64,000 nucleotides of DNA from CADEEN01 sp963816315 (lineage in GTDB: Bacteria > Pseudomonadota > Gammaproteobacteria > Burkholderiales > Burkholderiaceae_C), in the NCBI GenBank assembly GCA_963816315.1, contig CAWFJZ010000032.1, positions 310,001 through 374,000 on the forward strand, written 5' to 3'. Position 1 is the stretch's first letter. Each line of letters begins with the position of its first letter. Shown here in pieces: positions 1 to 9,052 of this stretch. The notes beneath the pieces are model-generated. The model saw nothing but the letters and a program-made list of their open reading frames with translations. It was not told the DNA's origin and searched no databases. The position numbers and the translations under genes are program-made.

Positions 1-1
1 C

Positions 2-760
2 TACTGGATGACGATGACGGCCATCAAGCCGAAGGAACATCTGCTCGATCTCGACGCGCACAACCCGTTCTACACGCTGAACCCGACCTTCGAACACATC
101 CACGACCTGCTGTTCAAGACCGACTATCCGCAGTGGCTGTGGAACACGATGTTCATCGCCGTGGCCTCGACCGTCCTGTCGCTGATCGCCAGCGTCTTCG
201 CGGCCTACGCCATCACCCGCATCCGCTTCAAGCACTCGCAGTGGGTCGGCGGCGCGATCTTCCTGGCTTACCTGGTGCCGCCGTCGATCCTGTTCATTCC
301 GCTCTCGACGGTGGTCTATCAGTACGGCCTGTTCAACACGCCGTTCGCGCTGATCCTCACCTACCCGACGATCCTGATCCCGTTCTCGACCTGGCTCTTG
401 ATGGGCTACTTCAAGACCATCCCTTACGAGCTGGAAGAGTGCGCGCTGATGGACGGGGCCAACCGCTGGCAGATCCTCGTCAAGATCGTGCTGCCGCTGG
501 CGGTGCCGGGGCTGATCTCGGCGTCGATCTTCTGTTTGACGCTGTGCTGGAACGAGTTCATCTACGCGCTGACGTTCATCAACAGCACCGAGAAGAAGAC
601 GGTGCCTGTTGCCATCTTGTCGGCGTTCACCGACGGCGACCAGTACAAGTGGGGCTCGCTGATGGCCGGTGCGCTGGTCGGTTCACTGCCGCTGGTGATC
701 CTGTATGCGTTTTTCGTCGAGCACTACGTGAGTGCGATGACGGGGGCGGTCAAGGAATAG
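2..760 (+). CDS. Sugar ABC transporter permease, MalG type (5' end outside window)
   Basis: Inner-membrane permease of a binding-protein-dependent carbohydrate importer (MalG/UgpE family). The reading frame is open through the left edge, so the true start lies upstream; the ATG at position 8 is only the first one visible. Several hydrophobic segments are present, and the cytoplasmic EAA loop that docks to the ATPase is clear as EECALMDGANRW followed by IVLPLAVPG. The C-terminus is complete. The next gene starts two bases after the stop, so this importer is probably co-transcribed with the sugar-acid dehydrogenases that follow, which suggests that it imports their substrate. The substrate cannot be read from the sequence. 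Confidence 0.88.
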   Translation, partial: YWMTMTAIKPKEHLLDLDAHNPFYTLNPTFEHIHDLLFKTDYPQWLWNTMFIAVASTVLSLIASVFAAYAITRIRFKHSQWVGGAIFLAYLVPPSILFIPLSTVVYQYGLFNTPFALILTYPTILIPFSTWLLMGYFKTIPYELEECALMDGANRWQILVKIVLPLAVPGLISASIFCLTLCWNEFIYALTFINSTEKKTVPVAILSAFTDGDQYKWGSLMAGALVGSLPLVILYAFFVEHYVSAMTGAVKE

Positions 761-762
761 CG

Positions 763-1647
763 ATGAAAGTAGGGTTTGTCGGCCTCGGCGCGATGGGCGT
801 GCCGATGGCGCTCAATCTGGTCAAGGCGGGCCACACGGTGCGCGGCTTCGACGTGCGTGCCGGCGCCACCGACACGCTGGTGGCGGCGGGCGGCAGCGCC
901 GCTGCGAGCGCGGCCGAGGCGGCGCGCGACGCCGAGTTGCTCTGGCTGATGGTCGTCTCCGGCGAGCAGGCCGACGCCGTGCTGTTCGACGGCGGCGCCG
1001 CGGCCGCGATGCCCAAGGGCGCAATCGTCGGCCTCGGCTGCACGCAGGCTCCTGCGCATGCCGCGCGCACGGCCGTGCGTCTGGCCGCGATGGGCCTGTG
1101 CACGCTCGACGCACCCGTGAGCGGCGGCACCAAGGGCGCGAATGCCGCGGCGCTGACGATCATGTGCTCCGGCGATGAAGCCGTGATGCAGCGCGCACGC
1201 CCGGTGCTCGATGCGATGGGCTCGCGCGTTTTCGATTGCGGCCGCGAACCCGGCATGGGCTCGACGGCGAAGATGATCAACCAGCTGCTGTGCGGCGTGC
1301 ACATCGCCGCTGCCGCCGAGGCGATGCACATCGCCGAGCGCGCGGGCGTGTCCACGGCGACGATGCACGAGATCATCAGCGTCAGCGCCGGCAACTCGTG
1401 GATGTGGGGCGACCGCGGGCCGCGCATGATGCAGAGCGATCCCGCGGTGACGAGCGCGGTCGATATCTTTGTCAAGGACCTCGGCATCGTGCTCGGCGAA
1501 GGCCGGGCATTGAAGGCGGGCCTGCCGTTGTCGGCGGCGGCGATGCAGATGTTCTTGGCGGCGAGTGGGCTCGGCCACGGCACGGCGGATGACAGCCAGG
1601 TGATTCGCGCCTATCGCGCGTTGAACGGTGCCGGGAAGAAGACATGA
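763..1647 (+). CDS. ltnD: NAD-dependent beta-hydroxyacid dehydrogenase, L-threonate dehydrogenase-like
   Basis: A 294-residue member of the 3-hydroxyisobutyrate dehydrogenase family. The N-terminal dinucleotide fold starts with VGFVGLGAMGVPMA; the substrate signature is DAPVSGGTKGA; the catalytic lysine lies in GSTAKMINQLL. The C-terminal helices (GVHIAAAAEAM, AGNSWMW, SAVDIFVKDLG) closely resemble LtnD, which oxidises L-threonate at C2 in tetronate catabolism. The ATG at 763 is the natural start because it directly follows the permease stop, and the stop overlaps the next start (ATGA), so translation is probably coupled. The family is certain; the threonate or erythronate specificity is inferred from recalled similarity, and an apiose-derived acid is possible. 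Confidence 0.75.
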   Translation: MKVGFVGLGAMGVPMALNLVKAGHTVRGFDVRAGATDTLVAAGGSAAASAAEAARDAELLWLMVVSGEQADAVLFDGGAAAAMPKGAIVGLGCTQAPAHAARTAVRLAAMGLCTLDAPVSGGTKGANAAALTIMCSGDEAVMQRARPVLDAMGSRVFDCGREPGMGSTAKMINQLLCGVHIAAAAEAMHIAERAGVSTATMHEIISVSAGNSWMWGDRGPRMMQSDPAVTSAVDIFVKDLGIVLGEGRALKAGLPLSAAAMQMFLAASGLGHGTADDSQVIRAYRALNGAGKKT

Positions 1648-2546
1648 CCAAGGCAACCATCGGCTTCATCGGCGTCGGCCTGATGGGCCACGGCATGGCG
1701 AAGAACCTCGTCAGCAAGGGCTATCCGCTGATCGTGCTCGGCCACCGCAACCGCGAGCCGGTGGAGCACCTGAAATCGCTCGGCGCGAAGGAAGCCAAGA
1801 CACCGCGCGAGCTCGCATCGCAGTGCGACATCGTGCACCTGTGCGTCACCGGCTCGCCGCAGGTCGAGGCGAATCTGCGCGGGCCCGATGGCGTCATCGC
1901 GAGCGGCAAGAAGGGCCTGATCGTCATCGACTGCTCGACCTCGAACCCGGTCTCCACGCTCGCCCTCGGCGAAGAACTCCAAGCCGCCGGCATGACCCTG
2001 GTCGATGCGCCGCTGTCGCGCACGCCGAAAGAAGCCGAAGAAGGCACGCTCGACACGATGGTCGGCTGCGACGAGGCGACGTTCAGAACCATCGAGCCGG
2101 TGCTGCGCTGCTGGGCCGGCAACGTCGTGCACCTCGGCCCACTCGGCCTCGGCCACAAGATGAAGCTGGTCAACAACTTCGTCGCCATGGGCTATGCCGC
2201 GCTGTATGCGGAGGCGTTGGCGATCGCGCGCAAGGCGGGCTTGTCGGTGGAGCAGTTCCACAGCGTCATCGGAGCCGGCCGCATGCGCTGCGGCTTCTAC
2301 GACACCTTCATCCAGTACAGCCTGAACGGCAACGAAGAAGCGCACAAGTTCAGCATCAGCAATGCGCACAAGGACATGCGCTATCTGGCGTCGATGGCCA
2401 ACGAGGTCGGCGCGGTCAACAACATCCAGACGCTGGTGAAGAACAGTTTTGCCGCGATGGAGGCCGCCGGGCAGGGCCATCGCCACGTGCCGATGCTGGC
2501 CGAGTTCGTTGCTGCGCAGAACGGCTTGGGCAAATCAGCGGGCTGA
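1644..2546 (+). CDS. NAD(P)-dependent beta-hydroxyacid dehydrogenase with atypical active-site signature
   Basis: A second 3-hydroxyisobutyrate-dehydrogenase-family protein (300 residues), overlapping the previous gene by four bases. The Rossmann motif is IGFIGVGLMGHGMAKNL. The segment that normally reads DAPVSGG, whose Ser-Gly-Gly contacts the substrate carboxylate, reads DAPLSRTPKEAEEGT here. The catalytic lysine region is kept (GHKMKLVNNFV). This change suggests a substrate different from that of the upstream paralogue. The two adjacent paralogues may act on successive or epimeric sugar acids. The substrate is unknown. Confidence 0.8.
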   Translation: MTKATIGFIGVGLMGHGMAKNLVSKGYPLIVLGHRNREPVEHLKSLGAKEAKTPRELASQCDIVHLCVTGSPQVEANLRGPDGVIASGKKGLIVIDCSTSNPVSTLALGEELQAAGMTLVDAPLSRTPKEAEEGTLDTMVGCDEATFRTIEPVLRCWAGNVVHLGPLGLGHKMKLVNNFVAMGYAALYAEALAIARKAGLSVEQFHSVIGAGRMRCGFYDTFIQYSLNGNEEAHKFSISNAHKDMRYLASMANEVGAVNNIQTLVKNSFAAMEAAGQGHRHVPMLAEFVAAQNGLGKSAG

Positions 2547-2553
2547 ACCCGCC

Positions 2554-4549
2554 ATGCCCGCGCACCCGCTGCAAGCGCTCGCGCACGCGATCCGCTTTCT
2601 CGCGATCGACGCCATCGTGCGCGCCGGCGAGGGCCACCAGGGCGTGCCACTCGGCATGGCCGAGATCGCGACCGCGCTCTACACGCGGCACCTCAAGTTC
2701 AACCCCGCCGATCCGGCGTGGTGCGGACCGCGACCGCGTCGTGCTGTCCAACGGCCACGGCTCGATGCTGCTCTATGCGCTGAACTGCCTGACCGGCTAC
2801 GAGCGCATCGGCATCGAACAGGTGAAGACCTTCCGCGATTTCGGCTCGCATTGCGCCGGCCATCCGGAGTTCGACATCGCGGCCGGCATCGAAGTCACCA
2901 CCGGCCCGCTCGGCCAGGGCATCGCCAACGCGCTCGGCATGGCGGTGGCCGAGGCGTTCCTCAACGCGCGCTTCGGCGATGCGCTGGTCAATCACGGTAC
3001 GTATGCCTTCGTCGGCGACGGCTGCCTGCAGGAAGGCATCGGCCAGGAGGCGATCGCGCTGGCCGGGCACCTGCGCCTGTCCAAGCTCACCTTCCTCTGG
3101 GACGACAACCGCATCACCGACGACGGCGCGACGAGCCTGTCGATCAGCGAAGACGTGGCCGAGCGTTTTCGCGTCGGCGGCTGGCATGTCGTCGAGGTCG
3201 ATGGCCACGACATCGACGCCGTGTCGCGCGCGCTCGACGCAGCCAGGCAAGACCCGCGGCCGTCGCTGATCGCCTGTCGCACCGTGATCGCGCGCGGCAT
3301 CGCGCGGCTGGAAGGCCAGCGTGGCGGCCACAGCGCGCGGCTGCACGACGCCGACGCGCAGGCCGCACGCGAGCAGCTCGGCTGGCCGCATGCGCCGTTC
3401 GACGTGCCGGCCGATGTGCTCGGCGCCTGGCGAGACGCCGGCCGCCGCAGCGCGAGCGAACATGCAGCGTGGCAGGCGCGCGTCGGCGCGCTGCCGGCAA
3501 CACAACGCGCCGAGTTCGAGCGCGTGATGCAGGGCGAGTTGCCCCTGGATTTGCGCCAGACGCTGCTCGACTTCGAGCGCACACCGCGCGAGCCGCAGGG
3601 CGGCATCAATTTGTCGGCGCAGATCAACGACCGCCTCGCCGACCTGCTGCCCGAGCGCATGGTGCTGTGCGCCGACCTCGAAGCACCCACAGCGCACAAG
3701 CAGCGCCTGCAAGCCTTCACCGCGCAGCACCGTGCCGGCGCGTACGTGCATTGCGGCGTGCGCGAACACGTCATGGGCGCGATGGCCAACGGCATGGCCG
3801 CGCATGGCGGCGTGATCGCGCTGGCGGTGACCTACCTCGCGTTCTCCGACTACGAACGCCCGGCGATGCGCATGGCCGCGCTGATGGGCCTGCCGGTCAA
3901 GTTCGTCTTCAGCCACGACTCGATCGGCATCGGCAAGAACGGGCCGACACACCAGCCGGTGGAGATCCTGGCCTCGCTGCGCGCGCTGCCGAACATGCTC
4001 GTCATGCGGCCCGCCGACGCGACTGAAGCCGCCGAGTGCTGGCAGGTCGCCCTCGAACACAAGAGCGGCCCGACTTCACTCGTCTTCGCGCGCCAGGCGC
4101 TGCCGCGCGTGCGCGACGACGACGACGGCGCCGACAACCTCTGCCGCCGCGGCGCCTACGTGCTCGCCGAAGCGCAAGGCGGCGCGCGCGCCGTCACGCT
4201 GCTGGCCACCGGCTCCGAAGTCGCCATCGCCGTGCAGGCGCGCCGCGCCTTGCAGGCCGAGGGCGTGCCCACTGCCGTCGTCTCGATGCCGTGCTGGGAA
4301 CTCTTCGACGAACAGGACGCAACGTACCGCAGCGCCGTGCTCGGCGCGGGTACGGTGCGCGTGGCCGTCGAAGCCGCGCTGCGCTTCGGCTGGGATCGCT
4401 GGCTCGGCGAACAGGGCGGCTTCGTCGGCATGCGCGGCTTCGGCGCTTCGGGGCCGGCGGAGTTGCTCTATCGACACTTCGGCATCACCGCCGATGCCGT
4501 CGTCGCCGAAGCGAGATCGCTGCTTGGTGCCAGCCCGAACACACGCTGA
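2554..4549 (+). CDS. Transketolase, single chain (one frameshift near 2725)
   Basis: Thiamine-diphosphate enzyme of about 665 residues, the usual transketolase length. The N-terminal part starts at ATG 2554 (MPAHPLQALAHAIRFLAIDA) and runs to DPAW; after one extra base near 2722-2726 the frame continues as DRDRVVLSNGHGSMLLY. Visible features are the ThDP/Mg region FVGDGCLQEG, the pyrimidine domain with HCGVREHVMG and the FSHDSIGIGKNGPTHQPVE block, and the C-terminal domain. The usual GHPG-PMGMA motif is GHQGVPLGMA. It lies seven bases after a sugar-acid dehydrogenase. It could supply ordinary pentose-phosphate chemistry, or serve a branched sugar as apulose-4-phosphate transketolase does, although that enzyme is described as two subunits. 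The frameshift is probably a sequence error. Confidence 0.8.
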
Positions 4550-4573
4550 CGAGGCGCTCGCGCAGAATGCAAC

Positions 4574-4994
4574 ATGCCCATCCTCATCAGCCTCTGGCAA
4601 CGCTGCGTCGGCGCCGTGCAGTCGCTGCTGTTCCCACGCTACTGGCTCGCCGTCATCGAGCAGGAGCCGCTGCGCATCGTCTTTTCCAGCGACAACCGCG
4701 AGGTCACTGTCGATGGCACGGCGCGCAACGTGCGCCTGGGCGAGAAGTTGCTCGCCACGTTCGACGCCATCCAGTCGATCGAACGTCGTGCATCACCCGA
4801 AAGCCGACGACGGCAGCAAGCCCGAGCACTGGTCGGTCAGCCTCTACCTCGGCCGCTCGACGCGCGCCTATATCGGCCGCTCGCGCAAGCAGCCCGCTGC
4901 CGACAAGGCCGCCAAGCTGCTGGCCACGATCACCAGCAAACCCGTGCGCTCGGTCGAAGCGCTGAGCCACCCGAGTGTCATTCCGAGCCGGTAG
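4574..4994 (+). CDS. Small uncharacterised protein (one frameshift near 4781)
   Basis: I do not recognise this protein. The first part (ATG 4574) reads MPILISLWQRCVGAVQSLLF and contains a short hydrophobic N-terminal stretch followed by a beta-rich segment. One extra base near 4781 (context GTCGATCGAACGTC) shifts it into the frame that continues NVVHHPKADDGSKPEHWSV and ends at TAG 4992-4994. The rejoined product is about 139 residues and looks like a small beta-barrel or PH-like fold, but no family can be named. It lies 24 bases after the transketolase and seven bases before the next dehydrogenase, inside the same operon. Confidence 0.55.
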
Positions 4995-5001
4995 AACCAA
5001 C

Positions 5002-5853
5002 ATGAGCACGACCACCACGATCGCCCCAACGACGATCGCCCTTTTCGGCGCCGGCGGCAAGATGGGCGCGCGCCTGGCGCGCAACCTGATGAGCGCTGCC
5101 GATCGCTACCACGTGCGCCACGTCGAGCCCGGCGCGGCCGGCCGGCAGCGCCTGAAAGACGAGCTCGGCATCGACTGCATCGACACCGCAGCCGCGCTCG
5201 ACGGCGCGCAGGTCGTCATCCTCGCCGTGCCCGACACGCTGATCGGCAAGGTCGCGGCGCAGATCGCGCCGCAGTTGGCCGCCGGCACGATGGTGATCAC
5301 GCTCGACGCGGCCGCGCCGTTTGCCGGCCATCTGCCGGCGCGGCCGGATCTCACCTACTTCGTCACCCACCCCTGCCACCCGTCGATCTTCAGCGCCGAG
5401 GTCCACACCACGCCGGATTATTTCGGCGGCGTCGCGGCCAAGCAGTCGATCGTCAGCGCGCTGATGCAAGGCCCCGCCGAGGCCTTCGAGCTCGGTGAAG
5501 ACATCGCGAAGGTCATCTACCAGCCGGTCGAGCGCGCGCACCGCGTGACCGTCGATCAGATGGCGCTGCTCGAACCCGGCTTGTCGGAAACGGTGTGCGC
5601 AACGCTGCTCGACACGATGCGCGAAGCGATGGACGAAGTGGTGGCGCGCGGTGTGCCCGAAGCCGCGGCGCGCGATTTTCTGCTCGGCCACATGACGATC
5701 TTGTCGGCGGTGATCTTCAAACAAATCCCTGGCCAGTTCTCCGACGCCTGCAACAAAGCCATCACCTTCGGCAAGCCGCGCCTGCTGCGCGACGATTGGA
5801 AAAAAGTCTTCGATCGCGACGAGATCGCCGACAGCATCCGCCGCATCACGTGA
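5002..5853 (+). CDS. PGDH_C-family NAD dehydrogenase, D-apionate oxidoisomerase (ApnO)-like
   Basis: A 283-residue protein with an N-terminal NAD fold (ALFGAGGKMGARLARNL) and a C-terminal helical domain of the phosphogluconate-dehydrogenase-like PGDH_C type (FVTHPCHPSIFSAE, then FKQIPGQFSDACNKAI). This architecture matches what I recall for ApnO, which converts D-apionate to 3-oxo-isoapionate in D-apiose catabolism. ATG 5002 is preferred over the in-frame ATG at 4975 because the latter lies inside the upstream gene. With the importer, two hydroxyacid dehydrogenases and transketolase upstream it supports a rare-sugar operon. No apionolactonase or RuBisCO-like decarboxylase is visible, so the apiose assignment remains a hypothesis. 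Confidence 0.6.
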   Translation: MSTTTTIAPTTIALFGAGGKMGARLARNLMSAADRYHVRHVEPGAAGRQRLKDELGIDCIDTAAALDGAQVVILAVPDTLIGKVAAQIAPQLAAGTMVITLDAAAPFAGHLPARPDLTYFVTHPCHPSIFSAEVHTTPDYFGGVAAKQSIVSALMQGPAEAFELGEDIAKVIYQPVERAHRVTVDQMALLEPGLSETVCATLLDTMREAMDEVVARGVPEAAARDFLLGHMTILSAVIFKQIPGQFSDACNKAITFGKPRLLRDDWKKVFDRDEIADSIRRIT

Positions 5854-5881
5854 GTCGCTGTTCTGATGCCGGCAACTCGTG

Positions 5882-6074
5882 CCGTCGGCCACGACGAACG
5901 AAGACATCAACCGCGCGCTGGCGATGCCGGAGGTGACGGAGCGCTTGGGCGCCGCCGGGGCGGAAGATGCCGGCGGCACGCCTGATCCATGAGAAGTTTG
6001 CCGACTTCATGCGCGCCGAGCGCGACAAGTACGCCAAGCTGGCCAAAGACGCGCAGATCAAGATCGAATCCTGA
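5882..6074 (+). pseudogene. 3' remnant of a Bug-type (TctC) solute receptor gene
   Basis: Only the C-terminal tail of a Bug/TctC periplasmic receptor is present. One frame gives NEDINRALAMPEVTERLGAAG up to a TGA at 5990-5992; one base out of frame it continues EKFADFMRAERDKYAKLAKD and ends at TGA 6072-6074. This is the standard last helix pair of the family. The rest of the gene (about 250 codons) is absent, because the preceding dehydrogenase ends at 5853. It is gene debris left by a deletion or rearrangement. Confidence 0.65.
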
Positions 6075-6084
6075 ACTCGCAGCC

Positions 6085-6900
6085 TCAGCGCAGCGGCACC
6101 AGGCCCTTGACCGCCCAGGCGGTGGCCGCATAAGAGCGCGCGCCGTCGTCGTCGCCGTCGAGATAAGCCGCGCGCACGGCGGCCTTCAGCCGCTCGCGAT
6201 CGGGCGCGGACAGCGTGCCCACATAGGCGGCCACCGGCCCCTCGCGGCCTTCGTAGGGAGACCAGTAGTCGTCGAACGACGCGAAGTCCATGCGGATCGC
6301 CAGCGCGGCGTCGGCCACCTGCGTCAAGCCGGCGGCGCGCCACGCCGCGGCGAGTTCTCCCGGGCGCGTCATCGGGCGCGTGTAGTGGGCTGCGCGGCGC
6401 TGGGCCGCCTGCGGGTCGAGCACGGCGGCAGTGTCGAAGAACAGCCGGCTGGCGACGAAGCCGCCGCGCACGTCCCACACCGCGGCGGCCACGGTGGCGC
6501 CCGGCCGCGCCACGCGGCACATCTCGCTCACCGCCTGCGCCGTCTGCGGCACGAAGTGCAGCACCAGCAGCGACAGCACGCGGTCGAAGCTCGCGTCGCC
6601 GAAGGCGAGCGCGCAGGCATCGCCGATGTCGAAGCTCACCCCGGGGCCGCGCACGGCGCGCCGGGCTGCCTCGACGTAGGGCTCGGCGAGGTCGATGCCG
6701 GCCAGGCGCGAGGCGCGGCAGCGCCTTTGCACGGCCGCGGCGAGGTGGCCGGTGCCGCAGCCGACGTCGAGCACCGCTTCGCCGTCGGCGGTGCCGGCGA
6801 AGTCGAGAAACGGCTCGGCCAGGCGCGCGCTCCAGCGGCCCATCATGCGCTCGTAGCCGGCGGCGTCGTTGGCGGTGAACGTGGAAGTCGGCGTGCCCAT
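6085..6900 (-). CDS. Class I SAM-dependent methyltransferase
   Basis: A 271-residue methyltransferase beginning at the ATG complementary to 6898-6900 (MGTPTSTFTANDAAGYERMM). SAM-binding motif I is VLDVGCGTGHLA, with the acidic residue after strand 2 in LAGIDLAEPYV and motif III-like FDRVLSLLVLHFV, placing it in the UbiE/Methyltransf_11 group. It lies alone on the minus strand between the sugar-acid operon and the dehydratase, about 110 bases upstream of and divergent from the latter. The methyl acceptor is unknown. Confidence 0.8.
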   Translation of the reverse strand: MGTPTSTFTANDAAGYERMMGRWSARLAEPFLDFAGTADGEAVLDVGCGTGHLAAAVQRRCRASRLAGIDLAEPYVEAARRAVRGPGVSFDIGDACALAFGDASFDRVLSLLVLHFVPQTAQAVSEMCRVARPGATVAAAVWDVRGGFVASRLFFDTAAVLDPQAAQRRAAHYTRPMTRPGELAAAWRAAGLTQVADAALAIRMDFASFDDYWSPYEGREGPVAAYVGTLSAPDRERLKAAVRAAYLDGDDDGARSYAATAWAVKGLVPLR

Positions 6901-7014
6901 GCTTTCAGCATACACAGCGCCCTCGCGCTGCGCTAAGGTGTGCAAATGAGCCGCCGCCCGGCCGCTCCGAAAGCGGCTCGACCGCACCGCAGCGCGAAGC
7001 ACGGAGGCTACCCA

Positions 7015-8764
7015 TTGAGCACGCACGACACCCCCCGCAGGAAGAAGCCCGCGCACGAGCTGCGCAGCCAGCAATGGTTCGGCCGCCAGGACCGCGACGG
7101 TTTTGCCTACCGCTCGTGGGTCAAGGGCAAGGGCGTGCCGCACGACCAGTTCGACGGCCGGCCGGTGATCGGCATCTGCAACACCTTCAGCGAGCTCACG
7201 CCGTGCAACTCGCATTTCCGCACGCTCGCCGAGCAGGTGAAGATCGGCGTCTATGAATCGGGCGGCTTCCCGCTCGAGTTCCCGGTGATGTCGCTCGGCG
7301 AGACGCTGCTGCGGCCCACCGCGATGCTGTACCGCAACCTCGCGTCGATGGACGTGGAGGAAAGCATCCGCGGCAACCCGATCGACGGCGTGGTGCTGCT
7401 GATGGGCTGCGACAAGACCACGCCTTAGTCTGTTGATGGGTGCGTGCAGCGCCGACCTTCCTACCATCGGCGTGAGTGGCGGGCCGATGCTCAACGGCCG
7501 CTGGCGCGACCAGCAGCTCGGCTCGGGCACGGGCGTATGGAGCATGAGCGAGCAGGTGCGCGCGGGCACGCTCAAGCTGGCGGAGTTCTTCGAGGCCGAG
7601 AGCTGCATGCACCGCAGCCACGGCCACTGCATGACGATGGGCACGGCGAGCACGATGGCGAGCATGGTCGAGGCGCTCGGCGTCGGCCTGCCCGGCAACG
7701 CGGCCTACCCGGCGGTCGATGGCCGCCGCAACGTGATCGCGCGCGAGGCCGGCCGGCGCGTCGTGGACATGGTGCACGAGGACCAGAAGCTCTCGACCAT
7801 CCTGACGCGCGAGGCGTTCGAGAACGCGATCAAGACGCTGGCTGCGATCGGCGGCAGCACCAACGCCGTGATCCACCTGATCGCGATCGCCGGCCGCCTG
7901 GGCTTGAAGCTCACGATCGAAGACTTCGACCGCCTCGCCAGCGAGCTGCCGTGCCTGGTGAATCTGCAGCCGAGCGGCCAGTACCTGATGGAAGACTTCT
8001 GCTACGCGGGCGGGCTGCCGGCGGTGATGAAGGAGATCGAATCGACGCTGCACACGCACCTCGTCACCGCCAGCGGCAAGACCGTGGCCGAGAACATCGC
8101 CGACGCGAAGAACTGGAACACCGAGGTCATCAAGAGCGTGGCCGCGCCCTTCAAGGACAAGGCCGGCATCGCGGTGCTCAAAGGCAACCTCGCGCCGCGC
8201 GGCGCCGTCATCAAGCCGAGCGCCGCGACGCCGGCGCTGATGAAACACACCGGCCGCGCGGTGGTGTTCGAGAACATCGAGGACTTCCACACCCGCATCG
8301 ACGACGACGCGCTCGATGTCGATGAAACCTGCGTGCTGGTGCTCAAGCACTGCGGCCCCAAGGGCTACCCCGGCATGGCCGAAGTCGGCAACATGCCGCT
8401 GCCGCCGAAGGTGCTGAAGAAGGGCATCACCGACATGGTCCGCATCAGCGACGCGCGCATGAGCGGCACGGCGTACGGCACGGTGGTGCTGCACACCGCG
8501 CCCGAGGCGGCGGCCGGCGGGCCGCTGGCGCTGGTGAAGAACGGCGACCTCATCACGCTCGACGTGGCGGCGCGCAAGCTGCACCTGCATGTGAGCGATG
8601 AGGAGCTCGCGAAGCGGCGCGCGGATTGGCAGCCGCCGAAGCCGGCTTTGGACTCAGGCTACTGGAAGCTGTACATCGACCATGTGCTGCAGGCCGACGA
8701 AGGCGCGGACCTGGACTTCCTGCGCGGCAAGCGGGGGGCGTTTGTGCCGCGGGACAACCACTGA
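7015..8764 (+). CDS. IlvD/Edd-family sugar-acid dehydratase, L-arabonate/D-xylonate type (one frameshift near 7424)
   Basis: [2Fe-2S] dehydratase that converts an aldonic acid to a 2-keto-3-deoxy acid. The first frame carries ICNTFSELTPCN and VVLLMGCDKTTP; after one extra T near 7424 (context ACGCCTTAGTCTG, which creates a TAG stop) it continues LLMGACSADLPTIGVSGGPM. Cluster cysteines appear in TPCN, GCDK and GHCMTMG. The C-terminal block ISDARMSGTAYGTVVLH is typical of arabonate/xylonate dehydratases rather than IlvD. A TTG at 7015 is favoured because GGAGG lies seven bases upstream; an ATG at 6946 is the alternative. The product is about 582 residues. The role fits oxidative (Weimberg-type) pentose or related sugar-acid catabolism. 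The frameshift is probably an error. Confidence 0.82.
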
Positions 8765-9052
8765 GCTGGGCCGCGCTCGGCGCTGAGGGAGTTCGGGGCC
8801 GGGGGGCTCAAGCATCGGCGATGGCAACGAAGGGAGCGTTGGGCTCCGGCGCGCGAAGGTTCACTGCACTCACATCGCGATCGTTTGAGCCGTCGCGCCG
8901 AACAAGCGAGATGGGACCCTGAGCCGAACTACCGCGTTGTGAATTGCCGCCGCAAAAGCCGTCGTCCGAAGCCCTTGGGCGCTCAACGCTCCGCACGTGG
9001 CGGCGCCTTCTCGGGCGCGACAATGGCGTCCGATCCAGACGGTGTCAATGAC

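Noticed and set aside
133..1647. A 504-codon frame beginning inside the ABC permease and running through the dehydrogenase
   Set aside because: Only the part from 763 has the dehydrogenase fold; the earlier part is an out-of-frame reading of the permease gene.
7400..7440. Programmed frameshifting at CCT-TAG in the sugar-acid dehydratase
   Set aside because: There is no upstream Shine-Dalgarno-like stimulator or downstream structure that I can see, and many unrelated genes in the window show the same one-base excess, so a sequence error is simpler.
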